From Larimichthys crocea (Eukaryota; Chordata; Actinopteri; Sciaenidae), in NCBI RefSeq assembly GCF_000972845.2, contig NC_040027.1:16616410-16680409 (forward strand): a stretch of DNA of 64,000 nt. The letters are read 5' to 3'. Positions 13,910 to 25,198 of this stretch are shown in pieces (the stretch's first letter is position 1; each line of letters begins with the position of its first letter). The position numbers and the translations under genes were made by a program. The notes beneath the pieces were generated by a model that ran no database searches, had not been told where the DNA came from, and saw only the letters and a program-made list of their open reading frames with translations.

Positions 13910-14003
13910 ATGGGGAGAAGCGGACCACAAATCACGGCTAAGCGGCAGCTTTGGGACTGTGTAACGTTGACGATGGTTTTACTTTCGCTGCTGTTTCGAG
14001 CAG
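13910..14003 (+). CDS. rgmd: rgm coding exon 1 (signal peptide)
   Basis: Encodes residues 1-31 plus one base of codon 32. A basic N-terminus is followed by the hydrophobic core VTLTMVLLSLLF. It ends in GAGCAG before the donor GTAAGT. Phase 1 joins cleanly to exon 2, giving A-HCQQCRIQ, the expected start of the mature chain. Confidence 0.85.
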
Positions 14004-17000
14004 GTAAGTTTGTATTTTTTGTTTCACCTCCTCCCTCTCTTTCCTCTCTCTTCAATCCGAGCTCCTCCACTCTTCTCCTGCATGTGAGGAAACCCTCTCT
14101 CCCTCTTCTCCTCCTTCTCCTGGAGATGGAAACTTTTTTTTGTTGTTGTTGTTGTTCGTCTTTTTCCAGCCGTTGGCGTTGTGTGTGCCCGTGCTTTGAC
14201 TTTTTAACACTTTTAAACACCGCAAATAAAAAGTTTGAAGTGTTTTGTGTCGGGAAATAAAGTTTGTTTTTAAAAGTTTAGCGGACAAAGTGAAGTAAAG
14301 TCGCTTCTTCTTGCTGCTGCCACACTCCGCTCAGGCTAGCCGAGCAGCACGAGTTAACCCACCTCACTTCTTTTCTTTCTTTCTTTTTTAAACCTTATTT
14401 TTAACCGATTTGAATCGGAACAACGACACCAAACAAGTTAACACACGCAGCTTCACGGTCACGGTGTCACGCAGGCACATGAGCGCCGCCTTTGTTGCGT
14501 TTTTTTCCACGGAAGTTTTTGCGTGAAAGTTACGCGTTAGCACCGTTAGCATGATAGCTCACTAGCCTGAACAGACCCGAGAAAGTTTGTTTGTTTAAAA
14601 CCAGAAAACCGAAACAAGACGGTTTTACTAACACTGGAGCCACGAGTCTGACTTTAACCAGCAGTTTTAGGTGTTTTTTAGTTGTGGGGGAGCTAACAGC
14701 ACCGTCCTGTCCCCCCTCCTCTATTCATGCTTCATTTATTAACTTTGTTAGCCACCATGCATGGGGGTCCAACTTTCTGGCCTCTGGTCGTGCTGCAGCC
14801 ACAGACACAAACCAAACACATCAGACACAAACCAAACACATCAGACACTTTAAAAGCTCCTGCAAATGTGCACTTTAATAATATACTGATGATTAATTAA
14901 TTACTTTAATATGATGCTCAAAATGAGCCAAGATTAAAGTTGCAAGGCATGACACAAGACTATAACAAAGATTTATGTCTAAATATTTGTAATAAATTAA
15001 CTAATATTGAATTATTATCCAGCTTCATATCTAAAGACCACTTTAAGTTCCTGTTTAGTTACTGGATGTAGCACCTAAAAGTTATTATTGTTAAAATAGT
15101 TGGTTTAAACTTGAGTAAAATCATGGAGTAAATATTTAAAACATAACTGTGCCCAGCTCTGTCCTAAATATTGGTTGTTTTTTTGTAACAAATTGAGTGT
15201 TTATCATCATTTAAAGGTGTTGTCAGCCTTGTTTCACACTAATTTTGACGTCTGGCACTCATGTTAGTGAAAATATTGATCATCTCTTATTATTCTGCAG
15301 CCTAAAGCCGCTTAGAAAGCAGCGTCCACTAATCTGTAATATCTTAATATAAATGCGTTTTGTGTTTGTCATCTTTCCCCTCCACTCGGTCCTCACACTT
15401 GTTGGTAGCCTGCAAAGTGCCGGAGCGTAAAGACCCTTAAGGGAGATTGTGTGGTTGTTGATGTCTGCGTGAGCAGCGATTGTCAAAAAGTGTCAATCAC
15501 AGCAGAGCTTGTGTGACGGCGGCGAAGAAGAAGAAGAAGAAGAAGAAGAAGAAGGCCTGTTGGAAATCAGAGGAGGGATGCAGAATGGCTCCGACTTGAC
15601 CTCTCGAATCTCGGTTTTTATCGGAGCTCGCGTTGAAGTGCAGCGACTGCGAGGTGCATTAATCATCTGTCGTGCCCCCTTCTTCGGCGTGTCGGATGCA
15701 TGCAGAAAGGGGAAAGAAATGGTGCAAATAAAAACGTTCTCGTGCACTGGTGTGAAATCTCCGTGCTTATCTCGTCGTCTCCGTCCGTGCTGTTGGTGGA
15801 GATTAGATGGAGCTTTGCAAGTAAACAAGGAGATTATTCTGTTGCAACAGGAGATGCGGTGTGATGCAACTGATCCGGGTTCTGCAGCAAAAGTGATGTA
15901 TGTGTTGTGGATGCTGATCTACAAAACACATCCATAATACAGCAGGAGTTAATATCCCAGACGGCATATGAGACCTCCCACCTAAAAAGTAACACGACGC
16001 TTGAAATGAACTTGATGAATATCCGCTTTTTTTAAACTTCCCACACAAACAGTTGCCGCTCTTTGTTTTCCTTGATAATAGATTTCCCACTTGTGAGTTA
16101 TAACTTAACAGGAAGTCATGAATTTAGTCAATACCACCTAAATATCACACGCTGAGACGTGCTGCCCCCATCCTCACTCCCAAGCTTTCAGTTCAGACCC
16201 CGAACAAGTGTGACTCTTTGTGATATTCCTCTTCAAGTCAGCAGCCCCCATACCCAGAGCCCTGCCGTGCCATGCAGTGTAGCTTAATGGACTTCAATTA
16301 CCTCAGCAACAGCCAAACCACATTCAGCACCCTCAGGCAAACTAACACAGGTTGGTTTCCTCCTACACGGAGGCTACATGCTATTTCTGTGGAGGCTAGT
16401 TGGGGGAAATAAGTTTTGACTGACTCTGAGAGCACAGTGTGGGACCGTGGCCTCGTGAGCTCACGCATTCGGGTTTTAATGGCTCTCCTGATTGAGCTAA
16501 ACTTGATAGTGGAAAAGTTTTGACTCTGCTGCCTCGTGTTCTGTGCTGAGGTAATGCGTACGTAAATGTCATGATGGATTTTAGGATTGTTATTCGGAGG
16601 AAACAATCTTTTTTTGTTCAGATTGGAGGATCTAGTCTGCATGATTTTTGTATGAAGGAAGGTTTCTGATGAGCATTGTCACAGGTATAAATGTGCATTA
16701 ATGATATAACAGTACAAAGTGTTGATGGTTATCGTTTTTGTTTTCCAGCTCACTGCCAGCAGTGTCGGATCCAGCGCTGCAATGCGGAGTATGTGGCTTC
16801 TACCTCACCCTCTAGTGGTCTGCAGGAGGACGCAGCTCTCGATGTGGACTACTGCATTGCCTTGCGGGCCTACGCCCTGTGCACCAGGCGTCAGGCGCGC
16901 AGCTGTAGGGGCGACCTGGTCTACCACTCGGCCGTCTTCCGCATTAAGGAGTTATTCTCACAGCATAACTGCTCCAGCGACGGGCCCACCTCCTCCGCCA

Positions 17001-19629
17001 AGGTACCCAGTACGTCTCGCCCGGCCGTGTCGGAGCTGTGCGACTACGAGAATCGGGTCCTCATGTCGGGGTCGGCGGGTCAGCAGAAGAAATACGCCCA
17101 CTGTGGATTATTCGGAGACCCGCACCTACGGACTTTCCGAGACGAGTTTCAGACCTGCAAGGTGGAAGGGGCGTGGCCTCTGATCGACAACCGCTTCCTG
17201 TCTGTGCAGGTGACCAACGTGCCCGTTGTCCTCGGCTCCAGCGCCACGGCGACCAGCAAGGTAAGGATGCACTCAGAGTGGAGCCGCGACGAATACTTGA
17301 TCAATCGATAGAAGAAAGAAAAACATTTTCCTTTCCATGTGTGACAGTGTGTGAGGAATCATAGGGTTTTGGACGAAGTACTGAAAGTGAAGACATCGCG
17401 TATGAAAGGCCATATTTTCAATTTTTAAGAAATCGACAAATCAAATTATTGAACTAATGAGCAGACTGATCGACTTTGAAAATCATTAGTTGCAGCCTTG
17501 GTTTAGAGCAGTGATTCCCAACTCTTTGACATGTGACTCCTTAAAAAACAAAGCAGTGTCTACTTGCAGACCCTCTAACATTTCACATATGTGTTTAAGC
17601 TTTGATTTTAACTTCATTTAAAATAGATTTCAGAGGCCTGAATATGTAAATCGTCGAGATCTCATGAGAAAACGATCAAAGAAAAATCTACAAAAAAACA
17701 AATCACAGTCTCCTCAGATTTACTTTACGACACCTTGCTGGGGCACTTTTCTCACGACAGCCACCTCCCGTATTAAAAGTGAACATGAGTTTGAAACTAA
17801 TGGCATATATGTATATATGGGCAGGCTGTTTCTCAGTGCTGGCTAAAGCATTGCCATAAAGTATCAAACATGTGAAGTTAATCGTCATTCCACGGTGCCT
17901 CTCGAGCCTCCAGCATTCCTCTTGTCTTGGAGCTCCCTCAGATCTGTGAGGGGAAAAGAGAGAGGAGGGGAGTCCTTCAGCGGTGTTGAATCACAGACAT
18001 GCTTGAGCGCTCTACCTTTAACACATGGGTGGTCATATGGTAGTGATTAACGCTCACTCAAACATTTTCCTCCACCGCCACGATCTGGAATGTTTTTTTC
18101 ACCCCTCTGGTCAAATAATTAACTGGCTGCTTTTTGTGTAAATATGGAATAATGTGGAAAAATAAAGGAATAATTGGACGGCAGCGAGCGTTTTCTTTTT
18201 TTTTTTTTTTTTGGGTCGATGCTGTTAATTAAACGGGCAGCTTTGCAGCTGAGTTCTGGGTAGCGTAAGCCGAATGCAAACCCTGTAGCGTGGGTATTGT
18301 CTGTGCCAGCACCCGCATACCCCCATCGTGCTTTTTTGGAGTTGTTTTCAGCTGCCAGACTTAAGGCAGGAAATCATCCATCAAATACAGTATCCCCCGT
18401 AAGTGTAAACTTAACCACAGCCACCGCTTTGTCAAGATACTTTGAAGAAACAGAGGTTAGGCCCCAATTTTTCAAAGCTCAGCTGGAATACAAATCACAG
18501 TCAGTCACTGAGTAAGCACAAGCAGTGCCAGCGTAGGTGAAGTGTTGGGCGATGCACGGAGACTCTGAGGCTGAAAGCGTGTCGCGTGTGCAGTTCTCGC
18601 TTTAGTGTCAGTGACTTGTTTTAGGTAACAAAGGATTGGTGATGGTGAGGACCACACAGTGGTTTTGTTTGAATGACAGCAGTCCTCTGAACATTTTGCA
18701 GTAGTTATGAGTTGGCACGAGGGAGAAAATCGCTGTCACTCTTTTAAACGGCCTGTCTGAACCATGAACACCTTCTACAGCAGCTTCCTGCTGCCACCGT
18801 GTGGCTTCACATGGTATTACCTAGTAGCTCTTTCAGCTGATTCACATAATATTCAACAAGCTGTTACGTGATGAAGTGAATTTAGTATTTTAAATGTTAC
18901 TGAGCTCATCTTTTCCTCTTATTTCAGATCACAGTGATCTTCAAGTCCTACCACGGCTGTACAGATCAGAAGGTGTACCAGGCCACCACAGACGATCTGC
19001 CGCTGGCCTTTCAGGACGGGACCCGCAGTGGCGGCGAGAGCGGCAGCCTGACCATCGTGGAGCGCGGCGGCTCTGGGGTGGGCCGGCAGGTGAAGATACA
19101 GGCCCGTTACATCGGCACTTCAATCATCGTCCGGCGTGTGGGCAGCTACCTGACCTTTGCCATCCGCATGCCGGAGGACACCCTGGACTTCTCGGAGGAC
19201 AATGGCGGTCTGCAGCTGTGCCTGCACGGCTGTCCACGCAATGAGCTCATCAAAGAGCACACGCTGGGCCGTCAGAGCCAGCAGCCCCGCGTGCAGGGCA
19301 CCAGCACAGAGCTGGGTCCTCTGCGGCCCCCTCACCAGGTCTACACAGTGGAGAGAGCCACAGCCAAGTGTAGAGAGACTCTGCAGGTGGAGGACGTGTA
19401 CTTTCAGTCCTGCGTGTTTGACTTGCTGACCACAGGAGACCCCGAGTTCTCCATGGCAGCCTACGGCGCTCTGGAGGACTTAAAGGCGCTGCCGCCGAGT
19501 AAACTGAAGCAGAACTCCCCGAGGACTCCTCGTCTTTCCAACCGAGGGGTGTCACATGCAGCAGCAGCAGCAGCAGCTGCCAACAGCTCCCTGCTCTCAC
19601 TCCTACTCCTCGTTCTGCTGCTTTTGTGA
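13910..19629 (+). CDS. rgmd: Repulsive guidance molecule (RGM family), complete, three coding exons
   Basis: Coding exons 13910-14003, 16749-17260 and 18928-19629 join to 435 residues, normal for RGMs (about 430-450). RGMs are GPI-anchored BMP co-receptors and neogenin ligands acting in axon guidance and BMP signalling. Visible in order: signal peptide (1-31); Cys-rich N-terminal part from residue 34; RGD at 85-87; N-glycosylation site at N105; FGDPH at 153-157, the known Asp-Pro autocleavage site at the start of the partial von Willebrand D domain; conserved VTNVPV and YFQSCVFDLLTTGD; poly-Ala near the end; and a final Leu-rich GPI-attachment signal. The start was chosen for its strong context (G at -3 and +4); an in-frame ATG at 13,805 is weaker. 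The C-terminal half resembles RGMB, while CRGDLVYHS resembles RGMA. Together with the celf5 neighbour this suggests the fish paralogue rgmd, but rgmb is not excluded. Family call about 0.98, subtype about 0.6. Confidence 0.93.
14803..14848. repeat. 20-bp tandem repeat, 2.3 copies
   Basis: Two identical 20-base units (14,803-14,822 and 14,823-14,842) followed by six bases of a third. Recent-looking local duplication inside rgm intron 1. Confidence 0.95.
15524..15554. repeat. (GAA)10 microsatellite
   Basis: Ten GAA triplets in rgm intron 1. It produces a poly-Glu stretch in one frame, which is an artefact and not a protein. Confidence 0.95.
16749..17260 (+). CDS. rgmd: rgm coding exon 2 (N-terminal domain and autocleavage site)
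   Basis: Residues 32-202. Contains the Cys-rich RGM N-terminal domain, the ALRAYALCTRR and CRGDLVYHSAV blocks, the QHNCSSDGPTS glycosylation region, CGLFGDPHLRTF with the autocatalytic Asp155-Pro156 bond, and GAWPLIDN. Acceptor TTTTCCAG and donor AAG|GTAAGG. The exon ends in phase 0 after TATSK. Confidence 0.97.
17261..18927 (+). other. rgm intron 2 (1,667 bp)
   Basis: Bounded by GTAAGG and a TTATTTCAG acceptor. Contains a run of 17 T at 18,196-18,212 and otherwise nothing I can name. Confidence 0.85.
18928..19629 (+). CDS. rgmd: rgm coding exon 3 (C-terminal RGM domain and GPI signal)
   Basis: Residues 203-435. Begins ITVIFKSYHGCTDQKVYQA and contains YIGTSIIVRRVGSYLTFAIRMPE, the CLHGCP block and YFQSCVFDLLTTGD, all conserved RGM C-terminal domain segments. 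Residues just before the end are poly-Ala encoded by a GCA repeat (19,557-19,577), then NSS and a Leu-rich tail expected to be exchanged for a GPI anchor. TGA stop at 19,627-19,629. The linker between CLHGCP and YTVERA is divergent, as is usual in the family. Confidence 0.97.
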   Translation: MTVIFKSYHGCTDQKVYQATTDDLPLAFQDGTRSGGESGSLTIVERGGSGVGRQVKIQARYIGTSIIVRRVGSYLTFAIRMPEDTLDFSEDNGGLQLCLHGCPRNELIKEHTLGRQSQQPRVQGTSTELGPLRPPHQVYTVERATAKCRETLQVEDVYFQSCVFDLLTTGDPEFSMAAYGALEDLKALPPSKLKQNSPRTPRLSNRGVSHAAAAAAAANSSLLSLLLLVLLLL

Positions 19630-20628
19630 AAAAAATAAATAAATATAAATGATTTTTAAACGGAGAAACGTGGAGACAAACAGAACGTGGAAGCATCACC
19701 AGCTTGAGGAAAGAGTGACTAGAGCTCAGACATATGTATTTGTAATTTCTTTTTTTTTTTTTTGAGGGGAGGGCAGGGGCGGGGGGATTTGTGAATGTTG
19801 TGATCTTTTTTTCTGTTTTTGTCATTTGAAGGATTTCACTATCATAAAAGATGCAATTTCTTTCCCACTTTACATTTTTTTTGTGGATTCCTGCATGAGG
19901 TCGCATCATTTCAAAGATCCCGTGGCTTGAGGTCAACGCGCTCGTTATAAATTGGGTTTAGAGCGGTCGGATCGGTTAAAGTTGGTACGTGCTGACATCG
20001 AGGCAGCTCCGAACAAAAACAAGTTTATTGTAAATATTTCATTTTGACTGAGAACATGCACAGCCTCCAGACACTCCGCCATGTATGAAGCTGCAGAATA
20101 TAACTCCACACTGTGTGTAAGCTGTTTGTGTGCAGAGCGACGTGGCTTCTAGATCCTGTTATAATCCAGTTAATTTCAGTAGCACTTAACGGTTTTTAAC
20201 AGCAAAGTTTTGTGTATTTAAATGTTATTTCTTTGTTCTGCTTCGACTGTTGTTTCAGAAATTGGCATGTTAAATACACAGGATCCAACAACTGTATGTA
20301 AAAACTACCTATCCATAATATATGATGTGTCAGTTTGATATTCAACAGTTCTCTCGGTTCTCATCTTCTGTGAAACACTCCCTCTTCAAGCTTGTTTGGC
20401 TTCCAGTTTTAAAGGTTTAAAAAAAAAAATCTTTATATAATAATATATTAAAAGAGTGTATATATGTGTTTTATATTGTGTACATTTGCCTGTGTATAGA
20501 TGTTTTAACTGTAATATGTTTTACATTTGTTGTGCTCAGTAGGTTATTTTGAGACATTGTAAGAAAACTAATATGTTTGTGTTGTATATGAAATTTTCTG
20601 TATTAAAGTGTTGGACACTCCGGATCAA
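19630..20628 (+). other. rgm 3' UTR
   Basis: AT-rich, non-coding sequence running from the stop codon to the poly(A) site, about 1 kb. It contains a T-run with G-rich block near 19,750-19,785 and AT-rich stretches near 20,420-20,480. Two overlapping AATAAA hexamers at 19,634-19,643 lie directly after the stop codon and would leave almost no UTR, so they are probably not the main site. Confidence 0.7.
20602..20607 (+). terminator. Poly(A) signal ATTAAA of rgm gene
   Basis: ATTAAA is followed about 25 bases later by a T-rich element (20,631-20,641), the usual arrangement for cleavage near 20,625-20,630. Confidence 0.65.
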
Positions 20629-22349
20629 AGTCTGTTTTTTTTGTCACTCTTGTACCTGTGGACACGGTAGATTATAGTGTAATCAACCATATGAACATTA
20701 ATAGGAAAGCTCATTTACCTTTTCATGACTGTGTACTTTGTAATACCACCTGTGTCCTGGTGGGGTCCTCAGTCCATAAGGCCTGACAGCTCGTAGTATA
20801 GAGACAGTTTTGACAAGCTGGCTGTGTAGCTGTAGGGATCCACAGTATGTTCTCAGTCCCCTGTGTAAATGTTACCTCTGAGTGCTGAGCTGGCTGCTGG
20901 CTTTGCTTTTGTCTGCCAGAGCGCTGCATGGCTCCAAATAGGATTTAGTCTGTGGTTAACACCAGGTTAAAGTCAACACACACACACATTGCTGATATTT
21001 GCACTATACGTGAACAATGAGTGCTGTGATTAGAGAGAGAGAGGGATGTGATCAGGTTCTATCGGCATCAGAAATGCAATTTAAAAAAAAATCTCCTGCA
21101 CGCTCCTCGTGAGGACATTAAGAATTAATGCTCTGTAATTAGTAGATTTAATTTAGAATCTTGAATGAAGTTCAAAGTATCTTCGTCCTTACATTAGTGA
21201 GTGACGGCGTGTTTCGTCACACGTCCAATCATACTTAATCTCTCCGTGTCCCATTTCTTCATATAAAGACACCACGGTGAGTCGACAAGGAGCTGGGCAG
21301 TGAAACGTGTCACCATTTTCACCCATTATATGTGAAGCACCTTCCTGGCCTGAATCAAGTCTTCCTTGGGTGACTTCATCACCTCAAGCTTAATATAAGG
21401 AGGAGAGGAGAGCGATGGAGAGGGATGAAGAGGGGTTAAAACTCTCGCAGAGCTGTCTGGAGGAGGCTGGTGGAAAGTAACTAACTACTTACAATGTTGA
21501 TGGGCTTAAGTCATCCCATTTCATGCCACTTTATACTGTTACTATGCTGCATCTCAGAAGCAGATATTGTACTTTTTAAACCACGAACATACTCTAGATA
21601 TTATGACTAAACACAGAGCCAATCATCAGTCGTTTCCAAATATTACGACCCCTTTCAAAAAGGCAGCGACTACTAGGATGCCCTATTATACTCAAACCCC
21701 AATTTAATAAAGCAAATATTAGAGAAAGGTCCAATAAACAAGGATAAATTTCTTCTTTTCTGTCCTATTCATCAACTCACAATGCCCCAGATTTGTTGTG
21801 ACCCTGTGGAGGGGCCTGAACCACAAGACTAAACTACCTCCCTGTATATAAAGTTAACACTACACCAGCAAAAAAGTTGCTTACACAACAATTTAATCAT
21901 GTCATATATATTAATACATCAGTCACAGGGGACGTCGTACTGCAGAAAAAGCACTTTTAATACTTTAATTACATATTGCAGTAGTTGGAATTTGAATGCA
22001 GGACTTGTAATCGAGTATTTTTTACATTGTTGTACTTCTTCCACCACTGGGCTTCTCTTACTTCATCTATTATCTGAATAGAGGACTTTAATCGTCGAGC
22101 TGTAAACTGAGCTGCTGACATGTAAACCGTGTTTGCGCGTCCTTCCGTTTGCTTCATAATCTGAAACAAAGCTAAAACGCTTCCGGCCTCGTCTTGATTG
22201 ATGTCATCTGTTGAGATGCAGCCATCTGACAGGTCTTGTCAGGTAGCACAAGCCTTATATAATAACCCCATGTGAGAGCGCCCTCTCAGTCTGCTCAAAG
22301 ACGGTGAGATTCTTGACAACTTCAGAACATCTAAAAATTTGGGAGCTCC

Positions 22350-22390
22350 TTTTTTTATTTATTTATTTTATTTATTTATTTATTTTTTAT
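22350..22390. repeat. (TTTA)n microsatellite
   Basis: Imperfect TTTA tetranucleotide run of about 40 bases with one TTTTA slip. Confidence 0.9.
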
Positions 22391-23344
22391 TAAGCAAGTA
22401 GATTGACATTGAAAACTTTCTTTAAAATAAAATGGAAATGAAGAATATGTCAAATCTTCCGAGGTCAACGCTCGACAGTCTGAAGGAGTCCCGTCCATGT
22501 TTATTAGCAGGGAGGATGTAGCAGCACAGGTTTGCAGGAAACTGCTCGCGCCTGTGTAGACTGCTCGTCCACTCCTCTTTCAGCCGTCCTGTCTTGACTT
22601 TTCCCTGTAAACAAGGACAATTACCAAGCTAATGAGTTGAGAAAAAAACTACTTGAGTGATTGATACTCTCAATGGGGAAATTAATTTGATATTAATAGA
22701 GCACTTGGCAAGATAAATAGATAGTGGTGTGTGAGTCCTCTCCTTGATTGATAATGGATAGATTGATGGCTGTCTTAATACAAGATGTTCCTTAAGACTT
22801 AAATGAGGTGGCCTTGATGAGGAGAGACTTTTGTATCAGATGATCAAGTGCTCGGAGCGTCAGGGTGCTTTAAAATTACTTTGATATTGATATTTAAGGC
22901 GCCGTGCCTCAAGTTAGAGATGATTTTCAGCTATTACATGATAATGACGTTAATAAAAGATCATCTAGAGGATGAAATGAGTGCAAAACATCTTGCAAGA
23001 GTCTCAAACGGGGATCTTTTGTTGCAATTTCAGCTGTTCAGCCTGGATTTATTGATGCTAAATGATGCATGTGATGTTCGAACCGGCCACGAGGCCGTAA
23101 ACTCATTCAGCTCTGCTCTTCTGAGATTGTGTGGCTCCTTTTTAAACGATCACCTTTGCATCACTCCTTCAGTTTCCTGACGACTCATAAGACCCCCTTA
23201 ACCCCCTTCTCGCAGAAGCATTTTTGCTTAATGATGCACTCAGAGTCTGATTGTTGCAGCGGGTAGAAGACGTTCAACATACACATACATTAACACCCTG
23301 TTACATGGGTCACTGCTGCAGAACAAAGAGCAAGAAGTTAGTCA

Positions 23345-23346
<2 letters not shown>

Positions 23347-23386
<40 letters not shown>
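23347..23386. repeat. (TG)20 microsatellite
   Basis: Perfect TG run of 40 bases in the intergenic interval. Confidence 0.95.
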
Positions 23387-23387
<1 letters not shown>

Positions 23388-25030
23388 TTTTCAGACTGCT
23401 CTAGTCGCAGCGATTATACAGCTATCTCATACCGCAGGCTCTCTCATACCTGACCAACTCAATCTTTCTGTGTCTCCTCAATAATCAGAGTGACAGCGAG
23501 CAACTAGACATATCTCACCCACTGGCTCACTCCAGAATGGGTATTGACCTACATATCAAATCACAGGCTCCTGGCTTGGGTGATAGAGATTCTTGGGGGG
23601 GGTGGGGGATACTACCGTCCGATTGGCAGTCCTACTTTAGTAAACACGTTGTATCCCCTGGGTTTCTGCATCTCAATATGGGTTTTCTGTTATAGGTAAA
23701 ATATCACGTGAGGAAAATACAGCCTGTGAATCCTACAAGCCAGGAGTTCCTGCCATTTCAGCAGTGCTTTCTCTGCTACTGTAACAGTAGAGAACACCTG
23801 GTTGTCTGAGTGTGTATTTTTATTAACGAGTCTGTGTCACCAAACTTTTAACAAATGGCCCCCCAGCACCCTGACGCCCTGAAAAACCCAGCTCGGAAAT
23901 TAAGCATCTGCATCATAAATCTTGGAAAGTTACAATAATTTGCAATTCACTCCCTCATCAAAGCCAATATTACCCTAATTTATTATCTCCCCGCACGAGG
24001 GGCGAGCAAAGGCCGTGGAGATAAGAGTTTATCAGGAGGGGGATTGATTTTCATTAACTGATTGTAATAAAGATGAACTGCCTGCCGTGCACACTGACCA
24101 AGAGCCACACTTTATTGTAATTGGGACAATTTATTTCATGAGCCAGTGCCTCTACTTTTTTGTCCCTCCCATTCTTTTTTTTTTTTTTTTCCTCTCACTC
24201 TCGTATCCGTCGCTCCTCTTCAAAATGTGAATGTGGTGTCTCAGCTGTACTGCTGCTGATGCTGCTGCTACAGCTACTTGTGATGTAAGAAGATGATGAT
24301 TACAAGGTGGACGGGCAAGTCAACTGTCAACAGATGTTGCATCACATTTTGGCTTGTGGCATCAAAGCGCTGCTGCTGTTAGTGATGCCTCCCTTATTTT
24401 CAGTTTACTGCCTCCTGCTTGTCAAAACCTTAATGTTATTTGTTCGCCCATCTTCCTCTTACAGCTCTTCAATGATCCGTGATGCCTCCTGACTGTGTGA
24501 TGTTTATGTGACATAGTTTTGTTTTTGGATCCTGTCCCCATGCCTTATGTCCTGACACATATTTCAGTAGTAGTAGTGTGTCTCCCCTGCAGCAGAGCAG
24601 CATCAGGTGACCTGCTGGCTGGTAAAGCCTCCAGTCTCCACATTGACAGATAATCCAAATCATCCTACATACTGCAACGGTGGATTCCCATACGAGTATG
24701 AAATGGGTACATTTCTTCTCCTAAAGCTTCCAGTGTTTTATGATGAATCCTGCCTAGTGTTAGAGAGATATGTAAACAAAATGTTTAAAAAAGTTCAGGC
24801 TGTGGACGTGCAACAGTAACCTAGTTATCCATTAAAGGGGCGGTGACCTTATCGCCACAGTTTCATCACTTAAGAGGCATCAGTAACAGACAGGTGGTGA
24901 ACTCTTCATGGTCCTTGAAGATGCCAAGGGGAGTAAATCCTTGTGCAACAACTCCCCCTCTCTTTGCACCGTGGTTCAGCATTTCATTCAATATAACTGT
25001 GAGAAACAAAAAAAACATCCAGTTTGAATT

Positions 25031-25036
25031 TTTATT
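25031..25036 (-). terminator. Candidate distal poly(A) signal AATAAA for celf5
   Basis: On the minus strand AATAAA is followed within about 15-30 bases by a T-rich, GT-containing element (plus 24,990-25,020). This would give a 3' UTR of about 4.8 kb. Other AATAAA hexamers exist on this strand (for example at 28,534-28,539) with a poorer downstream element, so the choice is tentative. Confidence 0.3.
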
Positions 25037-25156
25037 GTAAAATTGGAAAAAAAGGAGAGAAAGAGAGAAAAGCCCCAATAAGCGTTTCTTTTTGATACAT
25101 ATCTTTATCTTACCATAACCATTAAAGAAAAGAAAAGAAAAGTGGCTAAACAAATC

Positions 25157-25198
25157 ATAAATAAATAAATAAAATAAATAGATAAATAAATAAATAAA
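25157..25198. repeat. (AAAT)n microsatellite
   Basis: Imperfect AAAT/ATAA tetranucleotide run, next to an AAAAG pentanucleotide run at about 25,124-25,141. Confidence 0.9.

Larger units (their letters stand above)
14004..16748 (+). other. rgm intron 1 (2,745 bp)
   Basis: The GTAAGT donor and the T-rich TTTTCCAG acceptor are clear. The intron holds a 20-bp tandem duplication at 14,803 and a GAA microsatellite at 15,524. A 142-codon open frame starting at 15,509 runs through the GAA repeat and has no recognisable domain, so I do not call it. Otherwise I see nothing specific. Confidence 0.85.
20629..25009. other. Intergenic interval between convergent genes
   Basis: No exon is supported. It holds a TTTA repeat (22,350), a TG repeat (23,347) and a poly(T) run near 24,175-24,190. 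The blocks at 22,840-23,180 and 23,900-24,130 are free of repeats and rich in ATTA-type homeodomain core sites; they look like candidate conserved non-coding elements, which is inference from appearance only. Confidence 0.5.

Noticed and set aside
13735..14220. 161-codon open frame antisense to rgm exon 1
   Set aside because: Driven by poly(A), GGA and CAA-type repeats on the opposite strand of a well-supported exon.
15509..15937. 142-codon open frame in rgm intron 1
   Set aside because: Poly-Glu from the GAA microsatellite; the rest has no domain. The correct splice from exon 1 to exon 2 skips it.
19634..19643. Overlapping AATAAA hexamers just after the rgm stop codon
   Set aside because: Would give an almost absent 3' UTR and no clear downstream element; ATTAAA at 20,602 is better placed.
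19250..19936. 228-codon open frame antisense to rgm exon 3
   Set aside because: Shadow of a GC-rich coding exon with conserved RGM motifs on the other strand.
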